Source of the DNA: Silene noctiflora
Taxonomy: Eukaryota > Streptophyta > Magnoliopsida > Caryophyllales > Caryophyllaceae
NCBI GenBank assembly: GCA_009801015.1
Contig: VHZZ01000176.1
Location: forward strand, 218,067 to 266,292
DNA length: 48,226 nucleotides
Direction of reading: 5' to 3'
This document shows, in pieces, positions 32,417 through 42,797 of the stretch (its first letter is position 1; each line of letters opens with the position of its first letter). The notes beneath the pieces are model-generated. The model worked only from the letters and a program-made list of their open reading frames with translations. It made no database searches and had not been told where the DNA came from. Made by a program: the position numbers and the translations under genes.

Positions 32417-35400
32417 TTAAGTATCCCAAATCATGACCACGGCAATGACACCGACTCCTAAAACGACGGCCAGTAACCTATAAAACGGCGTGTTAACGCC
32501 AACTCGATTATGAGGAGAATACCCTTTGGCCAAAAGATGGTTAATCGAAACATAAACAAAAACCCCACAAGCAATTCCCATAGAAATAGCATAGATCCAA
32601 TCCGCTACTTTCCCCTCAGTCGTCTGATCGATAAGGATTCCAATCGCGACCCCAATTGGGCTCGAGATTGCAAAAGCAAAGGCGTAGATTGAGCACTGAA
32701 GGAAAGGTCGGTCGGGAATCATCCTTAGGAGGGCAATCGACATTGCGATTGCAGCGAATACTTTGTGAAGAGAGATTGTCCAAAGGGCTTTCCAAGCATC
32801 CGATTTGGTTTCTGATACTCCTATCGCGATGCCCTCAAAGACGGAATGGAAACACAGGGCGAATATTAGGAGAATTGTGTCTCCTAATGAACTTGCTGTT
32901 GCTAGCTTTGCATTATTAGGAGCATCACATGTAGGTTCATTTCCCTGTTACAGCATCAAACAATAGCCAAAGAGAAAACGTATTCAGTCGCTCAGTCTAA
33001 AGTGTCTCTTGAGTGACAGAGTACATTTCCGAGTAGTGTTATTAGTTCGTGAAGTAAATACCTGAGAATGAACTGCAGAATTTGTCTGCTGAGAAGTTTT
33101 ATGACCCTCTGCAATTAGAAAACATATGAACTGCTTTAGTCACCAACTCGAAATTCGACAGGATTACCCAGACACCTCATAGACATTGTGGTTTGAGCGA
33201 TAGATCGAATGTATGCAGCTCTACTCTTATCTTACGAACAAAGAGATTATTTCTAAATTACCGATAATAAATGTGTGCCGAGAGTATCAGGGAGACAGGG
33301 ACAACCTCTAGCTCACAATATAAGAAGAGTACAACACATACAATTAAGAGAATTATTTGACGTGTTTTCATCTTAAGACAGATAACGTCGGAAAGGTCGT
33401 ATTCATGTGGAATATGTAGACTAAAACATGACCAGAAATTCAGTAGCGTTGATTATAAGCAAAATCAATCTCTATGGTTACGGTAGTACACCTACTAGCT
33501 AACTTCAAAGCATATTAGTAGTTGTTAATTAATTAATTAACTTTGGTCTTGGCCAACAATTTTTGAATTTTGGAAGTATGTGCTACAAGATCAGAAGGTC
33601 TTGCTTAGGACGGTCACTATTCATCTTAAGCTTAAGATGGATAGTGACCCTCTCACACAAATGCAAGTGGGAGGCAAGTGGATATATCCATTTCCCACCC
33701 ACTTGCATTTGTGTGAGAGACCACTATCCGTCTTAAGCTTAAGACTGATAGTGGCCGTCTAAAATAAGAATTTGTGCTAGAAGATATACTCCCTGGTATC
33801 CACCATATTTTTCTCGTTTCCTTTTTTCACAAAAAATAAGAAAATGAATTTGAACCACACAAAATACACTACCCTATATGCAAATGAATTTGGACCACAC
33901 AAATCTTTCAGAAAAGTAAATAAAGAAGAAAACCCGAGTAATCCGAAAATAAAAATAAGGAAAAAATATAGTGAATAAGAGAGAGTATATTTTATTTTTA
34001 AATTGTTTATTAGCTAAATCAGAAATAAATAACCTTTTTTTAAGTCACTTGGAAAGTCAAATACGACGATTTTTAGGCTATTTGTACTTTTCACCCACTT
34101 ATTAAAATCGATCGAGTTCTTTTATTTCTACATGATCAATGAAATAAGACGATTTTATGATTAATTTGATACATGTATTCATTAATTGTGATCCATTAAA
34201 AAAAAGGTAATTTTTCTAGAAATTAAAAAACCATTAAAATATTTTGTCATTACTTTAATGGATTACAAAACGAGTTAATAAATAATACGAGTACTAGTTA
34301 TAAATTTTACCTAAAATGGTAAATATTATTCATTCTTCTATTTTATCTCATCCTTTCAAGTGAGGTAACCGAAGCCACCGACTTTCAAACTACCTCGAAA
34401 ACTTTATATTAAATATATTTTATTATATCAACTATATTCAATTTACTCCCTCCGTCCCGGTCATTTGTTGTCCTTTGGTTTTAGCACAAAGACCAAGGAA
34501 AGAGGAAGGAGCCAATTATAACATGACAAGTGGACTAAATTGAAGGTGAAAGATAAAATTACTCATCAAATGCAATCCTAAAATAGAAAGGACAACAAAT
34601 GACTGAGACACCCAAAATGGAAAAGGCCAACAAATGACCGGGACGGAGGGAGTAGTATATAAGCTCTAATTAGAAACAACTTTTCTAAGGTGATATCCTA
34701 AGTATCAACTCATTTATTCCCTATTTAGTGAAATTTTTCTCCAATTCATTCTTACATGAGCTTAAAATACACATTAGAAAAACCGAATTAGAAATCACAG
34801 ACATACTAACCCATTAAAATTCAAAATAAATACAATAAAATTAAGAGTAAATTTGATTTTACTTTTGAAATCAATTTTTTTAAAATTAATCCATTTTGAA
34901 ACTTTTTGCTAAAATTGCTCCCAAACTCCACTTTGAGTGAACAGAAGGTCTTGCTTAAGACGGATAGTGGCCCTCTCACACAAATGCAAGTGGGAGGCAA
35001 GTGGGTATATCCATTCTCCACCCACTTGCCTCCCACCTACATTTGTGTGAGAGATCACGGATAGTGGCCGTCTTAAATAAGAATTTGTGTTAAGTGAATT
35101 ATTTCGTTTGTTTTTAAACTTATTCCGTTTTTTACCTGAGCTTAGAATACACATTAGAAAAACCGAATTAGAAATAACAGACATACAGACCCATTAAAAT
35201 TCAAAATAAATACAATAAAATTAAGAAAAAAAATACCTTCAAGGCCATTGTTGGATACAGAAGCAGCAGCAGAATTATTACGTTTACTATAAACATGCAG
35301 AATAACACAATCAGCAAACATAGTAATCAAATACCCAGAACAAGCCAACATAAACGCAAAAGGGTATTCTTTCGTCGTCAAATCTTCAAAAGTTTCATTA

Positions 35401-35699
35401 GAATCACTTAAGAAATGCATCATCGCGGTTCCGAGGAAAACTCCGCCGGCGAATTGAGTCCCCAGGACTAAAAATGAATCATTCCATTTGATAAAGTATG
35501 GTGATATTCCTCCTAGGAATATTCCTAGAAAGACTAGGATTAGACAGTAGATTTTTACTAGAATTAGGGATTTTGAACGTAAATTAGGGTTTTGATCGGA
35601 TGATTGAGTGTCGGTGTCGGAGACGGAGACGGTGTGGTGGAGGAGGGTGCAGAGGAGGAGGAAGGTGAAGGTGAGGGTATGGGAATTGGAAGGAGACAT
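32417..35699 (-). CDS. ZIP family zinc/metal transporter, ZIP2/ZIP11-like (345 aa, 3 exons)
   Basis: Exons on the minus strand: 35699-35237, 33108-33062, 32944-32417. ZIP proteins move Zn2+ and related metals into the cytosol. A signal-like hydrophobic N-terminus precedes [20 protein letters not shown] (helix 1) and [20 protein letters not shown] (helix 2). The ZIP signature in helix 4 is present, [15 protein letters not shown] at about 198-212 with metal-binding H203 and E207, as is helix 5 [15 protein letters not shown] with H230. Sequence words match Arabidopsis ZIP2 ([38 protein letters not shown]) better than IRT1. The loop between helices 3 and 4, partly encoded by the 16-codon exon 2, lacks the usual His-rich cluster. 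Intron 1 (2.1 kb) contains two hairpin MITEs and a Stowaway. The metal specificity is not readable. Confidence 0.94.
33592..33776. mobile_element. Mutator-type hairpin MITE in ZIP intron 1, copy 1
   Basis: 185 bp between CTACAAGAT (33583-33591) and CTAGAAGAT (33777-33785), a 9-bp target duplication with one mismatch. Perfect 22-bp inner inverted repeats at 33650-33671 and 33698-33719 (starting CTCTCACACAAATGC) are joined by a short loop. Outer arms contain AAGACGG/CCGTCTT words and smaller nested palindromes around TCTTAAGCTTAAGA. The right end is AAGAATTTGTG. No coding capacity. Confidence 0.88.
34446..34652. mobile_element. Stowaway MITE in ZIP intron 1
   Basis: 207 bp with inverted ends CTCCCTCCGTCCCGGTCATT and its complement AATGACCGGGACGGAGGGAG, flanked by TA at 34444-34445 and 34653-34654. 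This is the canonical Stowaway terminus and target duplication. The ends are nearly perfect, so the copy is probably recent compared with others here. Confidence 0.93.
34942..35089. mobile_element. Mutator-type hairpin MITE in ZIP intron 1, copy 2
   Basis: 148 bp between TTGAGTGAA (34933-34941) and TTAAGTGAA (35090-35098), a 9-bp duplication with one mismatch. Same left end (CAGAAGGTCTTGC), inner arms (CTCTCACACAAATGCAAG, GTGGGAGGCAAGTGGG) and right end (AAGAATTTGTG) as copy 1, 1.2 kb away in the same intron, with a shorter middle. Confidence 0.88.
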
Positions 35700-35864
35700 G
35701 TTTGAATTGGAAGGATTTTATTGTGTTTTGATGGATACTTTGATTTTTGTGTGGTTATATAACTACTCTTAATTTGTACTACAAACATAGGTGAAGAGGG
35801 TAAATAGTACGTTCCATGTTTTACCGCAAGTCTTAAACACGAGTATATCCGTCAAGTTGAAGAC

Positions 35865-36305
35865 TAGATTTGGCCAATCGGGTCAACGGGCCGGGTCGGA
35901 TCGGGTCGGATCGGGTCTTTTATTGATTTCGGGTTAATTCGGGTCATTTCGGGTTTCGGGTCTATTTCGAGTTTGTTCGTCGAGTCAGTTTCGGGTAACC
36001 AGGTCGAGTTATTTTGGGTCGGGTCATTTTCGGGTCATTGAATAAGGGAGAAAAAATTATTTCAAGTCTTTTCGGTTCAATTAGAGTTATGTTTTGTCGG
36101 GTCATTTTCGGGTTGGGTGGTTTCAGAACCGGGTCATTTTCGGGTTGGGTCAGTTACAAGTCAAGTGTTTGGGTCATGTTCGGGTCGGATCGGGTCTGCT
36201 CGGGTTTTCAGGTCACATTCGGGTGATGTAGTTCGGGTCATTTCGGGTCTCGGGCCAGCCTTTTCGAGTGGGGTCAATCGAGTCGGGTTACTTTTGTCAG
36301 GTCTA
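35865..36305 (+). mobile_element. G/T-rich GGGTCGGGT repeat element inserted into a MITE, 8-bp duplication
   Basis: 441 bp between TTGAAGAC at 35857-35864 and 36306-36313. It begins TAGATTTGGCC and ends GTCAGGTCTA, so the last bases (TAGA..TCTA) are inverted. The body is a degenerate run of TCGGGTC, TTTCGGGT and GGGTCATTT words with strong strand bias. The 8-bp duplication suits a hAT-type mobiliser, but the class is inference. Short open frames within are products of the repeat. Confidence 0.7.
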
Positions 36306-36433
36306 TTGAAGACGAGTCAAATAATAATCAAGTGGGTAGATAAGACAAAAGCAGAACGTTACTCCCTAGTTCGGTAGGTATTGTACTTTTGTCTTATCTA
36401 CACACTTGGGTATTACTTGACCCGTCTTCAGAT

Positions 36434-36610
36434 CAGTGGCGAAGCCAGGATTTGAGTTCAGAGGCGAAAATTTTTGGGAGGCGGATGAGTAATAATATAA
36501 GGGACCCTCGAAAAAAACTCGAAAAATTTAACTACAAACTTCGAAAAACTCAACCGTCGGGGAGGGGAGGGGGTGACCGCCCCTGCTAGCCCCCCCTAGC
36601 TCCATCACTG
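36434..36610 (+). mobile_element. hAT-type MITE, CAGTGGCGAAGCCAGGA family
   Basis: 177 bp starting CAGTGGCGAAGCCAGGATTT and ending CTAGCTCCATCACTG; the termini are inverted (CAGTG..CACTG). Flanks are CTTCAGAT (36426-36433) and CTTTAGAT (36611-36618), an 8-bp duplication with one mismatch, as for hAT elements. No coding capacity. It resembles the element at 39744-40146. Confidence 0.85.
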
Positions 36611-36779
36611 CTTTAGATTGTGATGGATATATCTCAATGAGAATTTGTGCGATGTTTATTAAAGGGGTTTGACCTAAAATTTCAAATTTGGTGAGTAAAT
36701 ATTCTTTTTCGGATTCTAAATATGTTTAATTTAGTGGTGTAGATAGAAGTACAGTGAACATTAGCTCTTAGGTAAGTTA

Positions 36780-36990
36780 GGTTTGATTCCCTCCATCCTT
36801 TTATCGATTTTATACTCTAACATGCCCCTCACACGGATGTTCTTTAGCTTTGAAATGTTGATGCAATAGCAAGCCTCCTCATACCTGGTTTTAATAATAT
36901 TTCACTTTAAAATGAGGGTAGTGAGATTTGAACCCGGTGTTAATCGCATTGGCTCTGATACTATGTTAAGAAACCATCTAACATATATGC
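36780..36990 (-). mobile_element. Fossil LTR-retrotransposon fragment (PBS/LTR junction)
   Basis: On the minus strand TTTCTTAACA is followed by TAGTATCAGAGCCAATGCG, which looks like the end of an LTR plus a primer binding site for initiator tRNA-Met, as used by many plant Copia elements. An internal non-coding stretch follows. The element is broken; no coding domain or second LTR is seen. Family and age cannot be fixed beyond old and LTR-type. Confidence 0.4.
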
Positions 36991-37499
36991 TATTGCATCT
37001 GTTTATATTTTACTAAATACGCACTAAAATAATGGTTGCGAACTCTTATATTAATCAAAAATATTTCGCTACATTAACTTAGAAATATTCTTTGTATATA
37101 CTACACATATACGTCAAATAAGTTAAAAGTTTTTTTTTTTTTTTTTTAAATAATGTAATAAAATTAGATTGAGTTAAAAGTTTTTTTTTTAATAAGGTGA
37201 TAAAATTAGATTGATTCTATATTTTTTCGAATGATTGAGGTAAGTTGAAACTACCGGCTTTCAAATCACCTTAAAAGACTTGGACAAGAATGTCTAATAG
37301 AAGTCATAAAGTCAGCAACTTTGTTGACTTCACGAGAGCAGTGTTTAATTATTACTTCATGAAAAAAATTGAATATCTAATTTTACATTCTTGATAATAT
37401 TATAAATTTTCCAAGGAATTTGCTAAATACTATGAATTAAGTTAAAAGGGTTTTAATTGAAGGATTTGATCTAATATGGAAAGGAAGGATTAGAGCCAG

Positions 37500-38255
37500 C
37501 AAATAGTGACACGACCTGATAACACGACACGAACCCGACACGAAGTTAGCGGGTTCGGGCTGAGACATTATGACCCATTTAAATAATTAGGTCGACACGT
37601 AAATTAAATGGGTTGGGCTAGGTTTGAGGTCTTACGACACAAACCCGAAACGAATAACCTATTTAATGAGTTAAAATGAAGTACTAGGCCACCACATCAA
37701 ATTTTAAAAAAGAAAGTATTAGTTTTGTTTTCACACTTTGATTAAATCATCTTAGATGTGAACGGTTTGAAGATGTCATTTAGATTAACTAAGTCGTTTT
37801 GGCCTGAACACGTTATAAGGGTTAAATGGGTTGAGTAAGATAAAATTGAGTTTTTTAAAGATAAATGGGTTAGGGTTGAGCTATATGACCCGTTTAAGTA
37901 AATGAGTTGGATTAGGGTCGAGGGGTAGATGACCCATTCAGGGGCGGACCCACCTAGTAGCAAGGGGTGGCGTCCGCTATCCCAAACGTAACAAAATTGG
38001 TTAAGCGTACGAATTTTTGCTACCCTAAATATTGCTAAATAGTAGATAAGTATATATATGCCCATTATAAAAGCAAGAATCACCAAGTGGTTCCGTGGTA
38101 AAGGTTTTGGTTTCTACCTATGAGTCCCAGGATCAATTCTCATAATATGCATATTCATTATTTTTGCTACCCCAAATTTTACATTTTAAATCCGTCCCTG
38201 GACCCATTAATATGTGACACGAAACACGACACGACCTGTTTGTCAGGTTTAGAAA
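37500..38255. repeat. ACACGAC/GGGTTCGGG-type dispersed repeat interrupted by a MITE
   Basis: Left part 37505-37935 is rich in GACACGACC, ACACGACACGAACCCG and ATGACCCATTTAA words; right part 38201-38255 resumes with GTGACACGAAACACGACACG and ACCTGTTTGTCAGG. This composition is typical of a widespread plant repeat. The hAT MITE at 37939-38200 interrupts it. Borders are approximate. Confidence 0.6.
37939..38200 (+). mobile_element. hAT-type MITE with perfect 8-bp duplication and tRNA-like interior
   Basis: 262 bp from CAGGGGCGGACCCACC to AAATCCGTCCCTG (inverted ends), flanked by GACCCATT at 37931-37938 and 38201-38208. The interior at about 38083-38140 reads CACCAAGTGGTTCCGTGGTA and CCAGGATCAATTCT, resembling tRNA A- and B-box spacing. 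No coding capacity. Confidence 0.88.
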
Positions 38256-38550
38256 GGATAGGGTAAAATTAGTAGATAATTAAGAGAGGATTAAAAAGAG
38301 AAAGTGTAGTACAATGATGAGGTAATTAATTAAGGAAATATAAAGTATAAGATGTACTACAAGTTTGTAATTGGTTATTGCAAGTGCAAGTGCAAGTGCA
38401 AGTTGTGAAATGTATTATGTGAATGGCGACGCTTTTACACCAACCAATTGAACCACCTCTACATTTTGGTTACCAATCGTTGTATCCAAGTCGTCTCTTT
38501 TGGTCAGCGGTCAATGTGTCACACCGCGCATCCTTAATTCCACGTTAATA

Positions 38551-38743
38551 CTCCCTCTGTCTCAATCATTTACTTCGTATTTATCTTTAGGTTTGACAAA
38601 GAAACCAAGGAAATAAATAACAGGTGGACTAAATTGAATGTTGAGAATCCAATTGACCAGTCATTTCTAAAATAAAATAAAACAAACAATTAATTGTATC
38701 GCTACAAAATAGAATAGACAAATAAATGGCCGGGATGGGGGAG
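38551..38743. mobile_element. Stowaway MITE between the ZIP and 143-aa genes
   Basis: 193 bp from CTCCCTCTGTCTCAATCATT to AAATGGCCGGGATGGGGGAG, flanked by TA at 38549-38550 and 38744-38745. Same family as 34446-34652 but with more mismatches in its ends, so older. Confidence 0.88.
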
Positions 38744-39059
38744 TAGATCGGACTCTCTTGACTCTTTAGTCTTGTACTCCTTGTGCATTCTCAAATAGTA
38801 ATCAATCTCGATATCATTACAGAAGGTTGAGCAAGTTTAGGTTCGGATACAAAACATATTTCATACAATCATTTGATCTGAATTTTTAGGTTTTATAATC
38901 GTGTTTGCATATAAAATAATAATTTTTTTATTATTTTTCAAATATAATATATAAATATTAATATTTTAATTAAAAAAATGATTTATTTTTTACCCATCGA
39001 GTTCGACCCTTAGTTAACGACTTTCAAATTTGAATTGAATGTCGTAGGGTGAGATTTTT

Positions 39060-39350
39060 GAGTCTTAACTAGGGATGACAATGGTCCGACCCAGACTCTA
39101 AAGGGTCTAAAATCAATGGACACATACTTGATTCCTGTACCCAACAGGACCGGGGCTGGGTCGGGTCAACCCGCGGGTGGTTGAGAAAGCACTTGTGCAA
39201 TTCAGACCTGAGCCAACCCATTAGGGTCCAATCCGAAGGATCTTGGTCGGGTCCCCAACCTTGTCTTCCATAGTCTTAACCTTAGAAAACGGGTTGGGTT
39301 GAAATTTAACAGGTCTGGGTAAAACCGTAAAAGTGTAAAACGGATTGTTA
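39060..39350. repeat. Remnant beginning TAGGGATGACAATGG with GGGTCGGGTC words
   Basis: TAGGGATGACAATGGTCCGA is a common left end of a plant hAT-type repeat that contains GGGTCGGGT text. I could not find the expected complementary right end, so only a fragment or a decayed copy is claimed. A minus-strand open frame across it has no domain. Confidence 0.4.
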
Positions 39351-39564
39351 GATTTTTGTTGGAGGGCAAATTGGACATTTCGCCTCAATCTCAATCGTAT
39401 CAGATTCGCCCCTATCATAACATACCTTTCTAGGGTTCGTCGGAATAATTAGGGTTTTCAATTTCTATCCCCAAAAACCCAAAAATTTTCGTATCAAATC
39501 GACAATCAAAAGCTTGTTGATTGAAGATACACTGGGCTTAATCGCCCTGTGATTGCGAAAATCG

Positions 39565-41095
39565 ATGATCGTCACTGTTCCATGGACCAATCCTCTCCCC
39601 ACTCTACTTCTCCTGTTGATCAAGATGAATGGGGTATTTCAATTTCATCATTTCCCCTCTTTTAATCTCATTATCCAATTTCCGATAATTTTGTTTTTGG
39701 TTATGATTTTGTTATCTAATGTTTAGTTAGGGTTTGCTTCGATCAGTAGCGGAACCAGGATTTCTAGTTAGTTAGAAGGCGGAAATTTTTGGGATGAATT
39801 ATTAGTGAAATACAGTAATGTGGAAATTTATCGAAAAATTTGACTACAGTTTTCTAATTTTCATTGCTCGGCTATGATAATCAAACGTAGTAGTTATCCG
39901 ATATATGGGTGCGTGCATAAGTGTTGGACTCGGCTATTTTTATAGCAATATGCATATTTCGACTATGTTAGTCAGACTTAGAAGTTATCCGATATACGGG
40001 TGTGTGTGTATAAGTGTTGAACTCGGCTATTTTTATAACAATATGCATATTTTGGCTTAAAATGAGATGTCTAAGGGTGAGTGTTCTACAGCCAGAGTAA
40101 CATAGTTGCTTGGGTTGCCCCTGTAGCCCCTTTAGTTCAGCCACTGTTTTGTTGGGAGTTTGGGGTTTATGGTATTAAGTTTCACTAATCACGGTTCACC
40201 TTGGCGGAAGAAACTTAGAGCAAGTACTTGATGTTGTAGTGTCTTGCAAAGAACCTTGCTTTGAGGTGATCATGAGACGGTTCATTGTAGGAGAGCTTGA
40301 TTTTGTAGTGGTAGTTGATTGTGTAACAGGTTTGGTGTCTTGTGTGGGTTTGCTTTATCAACTTTGTGAAAGCGCAGGATCTGTATATTATTGCTTTGAT
40401 GTTGGTTTAGCATTGGTTTTATCGTGGGATGGGGTGAGACCGTCAGTATTTGGATTTTTAAAGGTTCTTGAAGAACAACTTGTTGATTTTTGAAAGACAT
40501 GTTCCAGTTTCTTGTTGTTTTGAATTGATCGGAGGAAATTTGATCATTGTTGAAGAAGAAATTTGAGAAATGTCTCCTGTTGAAATTTGTTAAGGAAACT
40601 TTGTCATCTATTCCCGGCCTCTTGAGCAATGGTACTCCGCAATACTTTGCCAATCAATAGTAGTTGGGGAAACTCAATAGGGTGTCGTGCGATGTCCTTG
40701 CCAAAGCATTAGTAGCATCTGTTTGAGGAACTTTGGACTATGAACACGTAAAACATATATTTGTTCAGTTGAGATTGGAAGACCGAGAGACTATTTCCAA
40801 AGGATATTGTGAACAAGATGATTAGGGATTAAGGCAGTAAGGTCATGATGCAGAAAATAGTATTGTCATTTATTCATTTTATTGTTTATTGAATTCTGTA
40901 GGAGAATGTTTCATATGCCAGTTTGTGCAGTTTACACTTCTGTGAGCCACTTTCGTCGTGTTCTTTTCTATATTACTCATTTTGTCGTCGTTGCAGTCTC
41001 TTTGTCCTGTGGTGTTACTGCACATAGTCATAGTAGTTAGTATTTTGGTATATATAATTACTTTTCATCCTTCATACAGATACTGAAGGCTTTGT
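39565..41095 (+). other. Upstream open reading frame overlapping the 143-aa start
   Basis: An ATG at 39565 lies 17 nt before the main ATG in another frame. It reads to the exon 1 donor at 39633 and continues across the spliced junction into exon 2, where it meets TAA at 41093-41095, giving 28 codons. An overlapping frame of this type would reduce translation of the main frame unless scanning is leaky. Whether the mRNA includes it depends on the unknown transcription start. Confidence 0.45.
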
Positions 41096-41768
41096 AATTC
41101 CCAGCTTCGGAATCGAAAGCCCTGATCACAGTAATTTTGAGGCATTGAAAGTAGAGGATTCCAAGAACCCTCCAGTCGAAGTATGTTATTTTTTCTTTTT
41201 CTTTTTTTTTTTTTTTTTTTTTTATGGGGAAGGGGGCTGTCTTGCTTGACGCCCTTATTCTTGTATATGGTTTTGGATTTTAATGTAGTCAAAAATTTAC
41301 TACTATCAGGTTTGGTTTCTGATGGAATCATGCAAAGTAGTTAAGTAACTCACTAATGGGCGCAATTGTTTATTTGAAGTGGCAATCATTCGATGGTCAT
41401 CCGGAAGCTCTCCTGTAGTGTTGGAGTGTTGTCAACACTGGTGTTACTTACGTTTTCTCACTGCTAAAAAATCTTTCTTTAATTGGCAGGATACTCGGGA
41501 ACATATCTACTTGGGACCCCACGGTGCTCCTCCTCAACCAAAGCAAGAGCCAAATCCTTCTACCAGTCGAAAGCAACGCTTCAAACAGAAGCTCAAAGAA
41601 GCAGATAAGAAAACCAGCAGCTCAGGGCGAGAGAATAAAGTTGAGACTTTGAGAGAGCTTATTGGTGGAGGCGGTAAAACAAGTGCAAAGATGTCCAGAG
41701 GTTCAGCCAAGGAGTGGCTCGACCCACACTGCGATGAATCCCTCTTTAACCGTTTGAAGTCTCAGTAA
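39582..41768 (+). CDS. Conserved-looking hydrophilic protein of unknown function (143 aa, 3 exons)
   Basis: Exons: 39582-39633, 41080-41180, 41490-41768; GT-AG borders and phases agree. The protein starts MDQSSPHSTSPVDQDEW, continues DTEGFVIPSFGIESPDHSNF, and ends with a basic stretch (TSRKQRFKQKLKEADKK), a GGGGK turn and KEWLDPHCDESLFNRLKSQ. I do not recognise a domain. There is no signal peptide or membrane segment; charged residues and low hydrophobicity suggest a soluble, possibly nuclear or nucleic-acid-associated protein, which is a guess. The C-terminal exon has good codon character and a highly ordered ending, so I believe the gene. Intron 1 (1.4 kb) carries a hAT-type element. Confidence 0.75.
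39744..40146 (+). mobile_element. Larger hAT-type non-autonomous element in intron 1 of the 143-aa gene
   Basis: Starts CAGTAGCGGAACCAGGATTT and ends TTAGTTCAGCCACTG, with the same termini and internal text (GGCGGAAATTTTTGGGA, AAAAATTTGACTACA) as 36434-36610 but 403 bp long. It contains a tandem duplication of a GTTATCCGATATA(T/C)GGGTG block (39892 and 39975). No clear 8-bp duplication survives. Confidence 0.7.
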
Positions 41769-42797
41769 CAGACGAGTTTGACTGTTGTAGAGAACAATTT
41801 CCAAAGGGATCATATATACTTGTTTACTTTAAGTTGAAGAGAGCGGCTACTTTTAGCTACAAGACTGTTTAATCTATATTAGCGTACGTTGGTTATAAGT
41901 ATATGGTTGTGTCTGCACATCTACGTATAACCTGCTGCATTAGTACTTTCGACTCAAAGATCGGTACCAAAAATACCAGGTGAGGCCCGCGGTATAGTTT
42001 GGGAAAATAAGGTTCCTATCTGCAATAGGTATGTCATTTGAGTTCGGTATCAATATGAGACTGACTTGGCTCAAGGGAAATTACTCCAATCCAAATGCTA
42101 TTCCCTAGAAACCTCGCTAAATTGTTGTTTGAGAAACTTGCGCCTGGACTGGTGTTAAAAGGGTGTGTAGCGTGTACACATGCGTGTATTATACACCGTT
42201 CACAGAGCCGCTCACAGGTTCAACATAAATTCTGTTTTTTTTTTTAGCAGATTCGGATTTGGTCTGTCAAGAAGTCGGATTTATTTTAGATGATTTTGAA
42301 TGAGATACAAAACATAATCCACTGCCAGGCCTCTTGAGGCCGGTGTTACATCCCAGATTCTTCTCAGGCGCACTTGCGCTTTCTGAAACTGTAATCCTGC
42401 AACCTTCTAATAAACCTTTGATTTGACAGCTAAAAACCAACAGTTTTACTTGGGCACTCGCGGAAAGTACATGACAAATTAGAAGTGAACTCAGGCGAGG
42501 CCTTGGCCTTAGATTTCAAAAAATCCTAGACACAAACACATTCTCATACACGGCAGACACTATATCGCCAACAAACTTACACCAGTATCTATCTTGCTCG
42601 CCTAAACAAAACTAGTCATTTTCTGGTCAATATATAGCAGCAAAAGTGGCTGGCAAAACAATAACCGAGATCAGAACAGTACACAACCGCCCATGCCTTG
42701 AACCTGAGGAATAAGCCTGCGGCTGTCTTGAACCTCCAAGGATTGGCCACTGATTTTCTTTCTCTGAAAGAATACTAATGGTTATTGATCTTGTACC
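41769..42797. other. Convergent gap between the 143-aa and PLP-enzyme genes
   Basis: 1.03 kb containing two 3' UTRs. No repeat with clear ends and no gene seen. Confidence 0.55.

Larger units (their letters stand above)
35825..36649. mobile_element. Mutator-type hairpin MITE split by two later insertions
   Basis: Three separated pieces, 35825-35864, 36314-36433 and 36619-36649, together give about 191 bp that folds into one hairpin. The left arm (CGCAAGTCTTAAACACG, GTATATCCGTCAAG, TTGAAGACGAGTCAAATAAT, GTAGATAAGACAAAAG) pairs with the right arm (CTTTTGTCTTATCTAC, TTGACCCGTCTTCAGAT, then after the gap TGGATATATCTCAATGAG and AATTTGTG). The termini match the other MITEs in the window. The interruptions are the elements at 35865-36305 and 36434-36610, each with its own 8-bp duplication. 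The 9-bp duplication of the host MITE itself is decayed (CATGTTTTA / GATGTTTAT at best). Confidence 0.8.

Noticed and set aside
33640-33725. Possible miRNA precursor hairpin
   Set aside because: The strong hairpin is explained by MITE inverted repeats with 9-bp target duplications; nothing beyond that indicates a miRNA.
36014-36377. Overlapping plus-strand open frames rich in Gly, Ser, Val and Phe
   Set aside because: They are readings of the G/T-rich GGGTCGGGT repeat in different frames.
38083-38140. Possible tRNA gene
   Set aside because: Box-like words are present, but I cannot draw a full cloverleaf with acceptor stem, and it lies inside a MITE.
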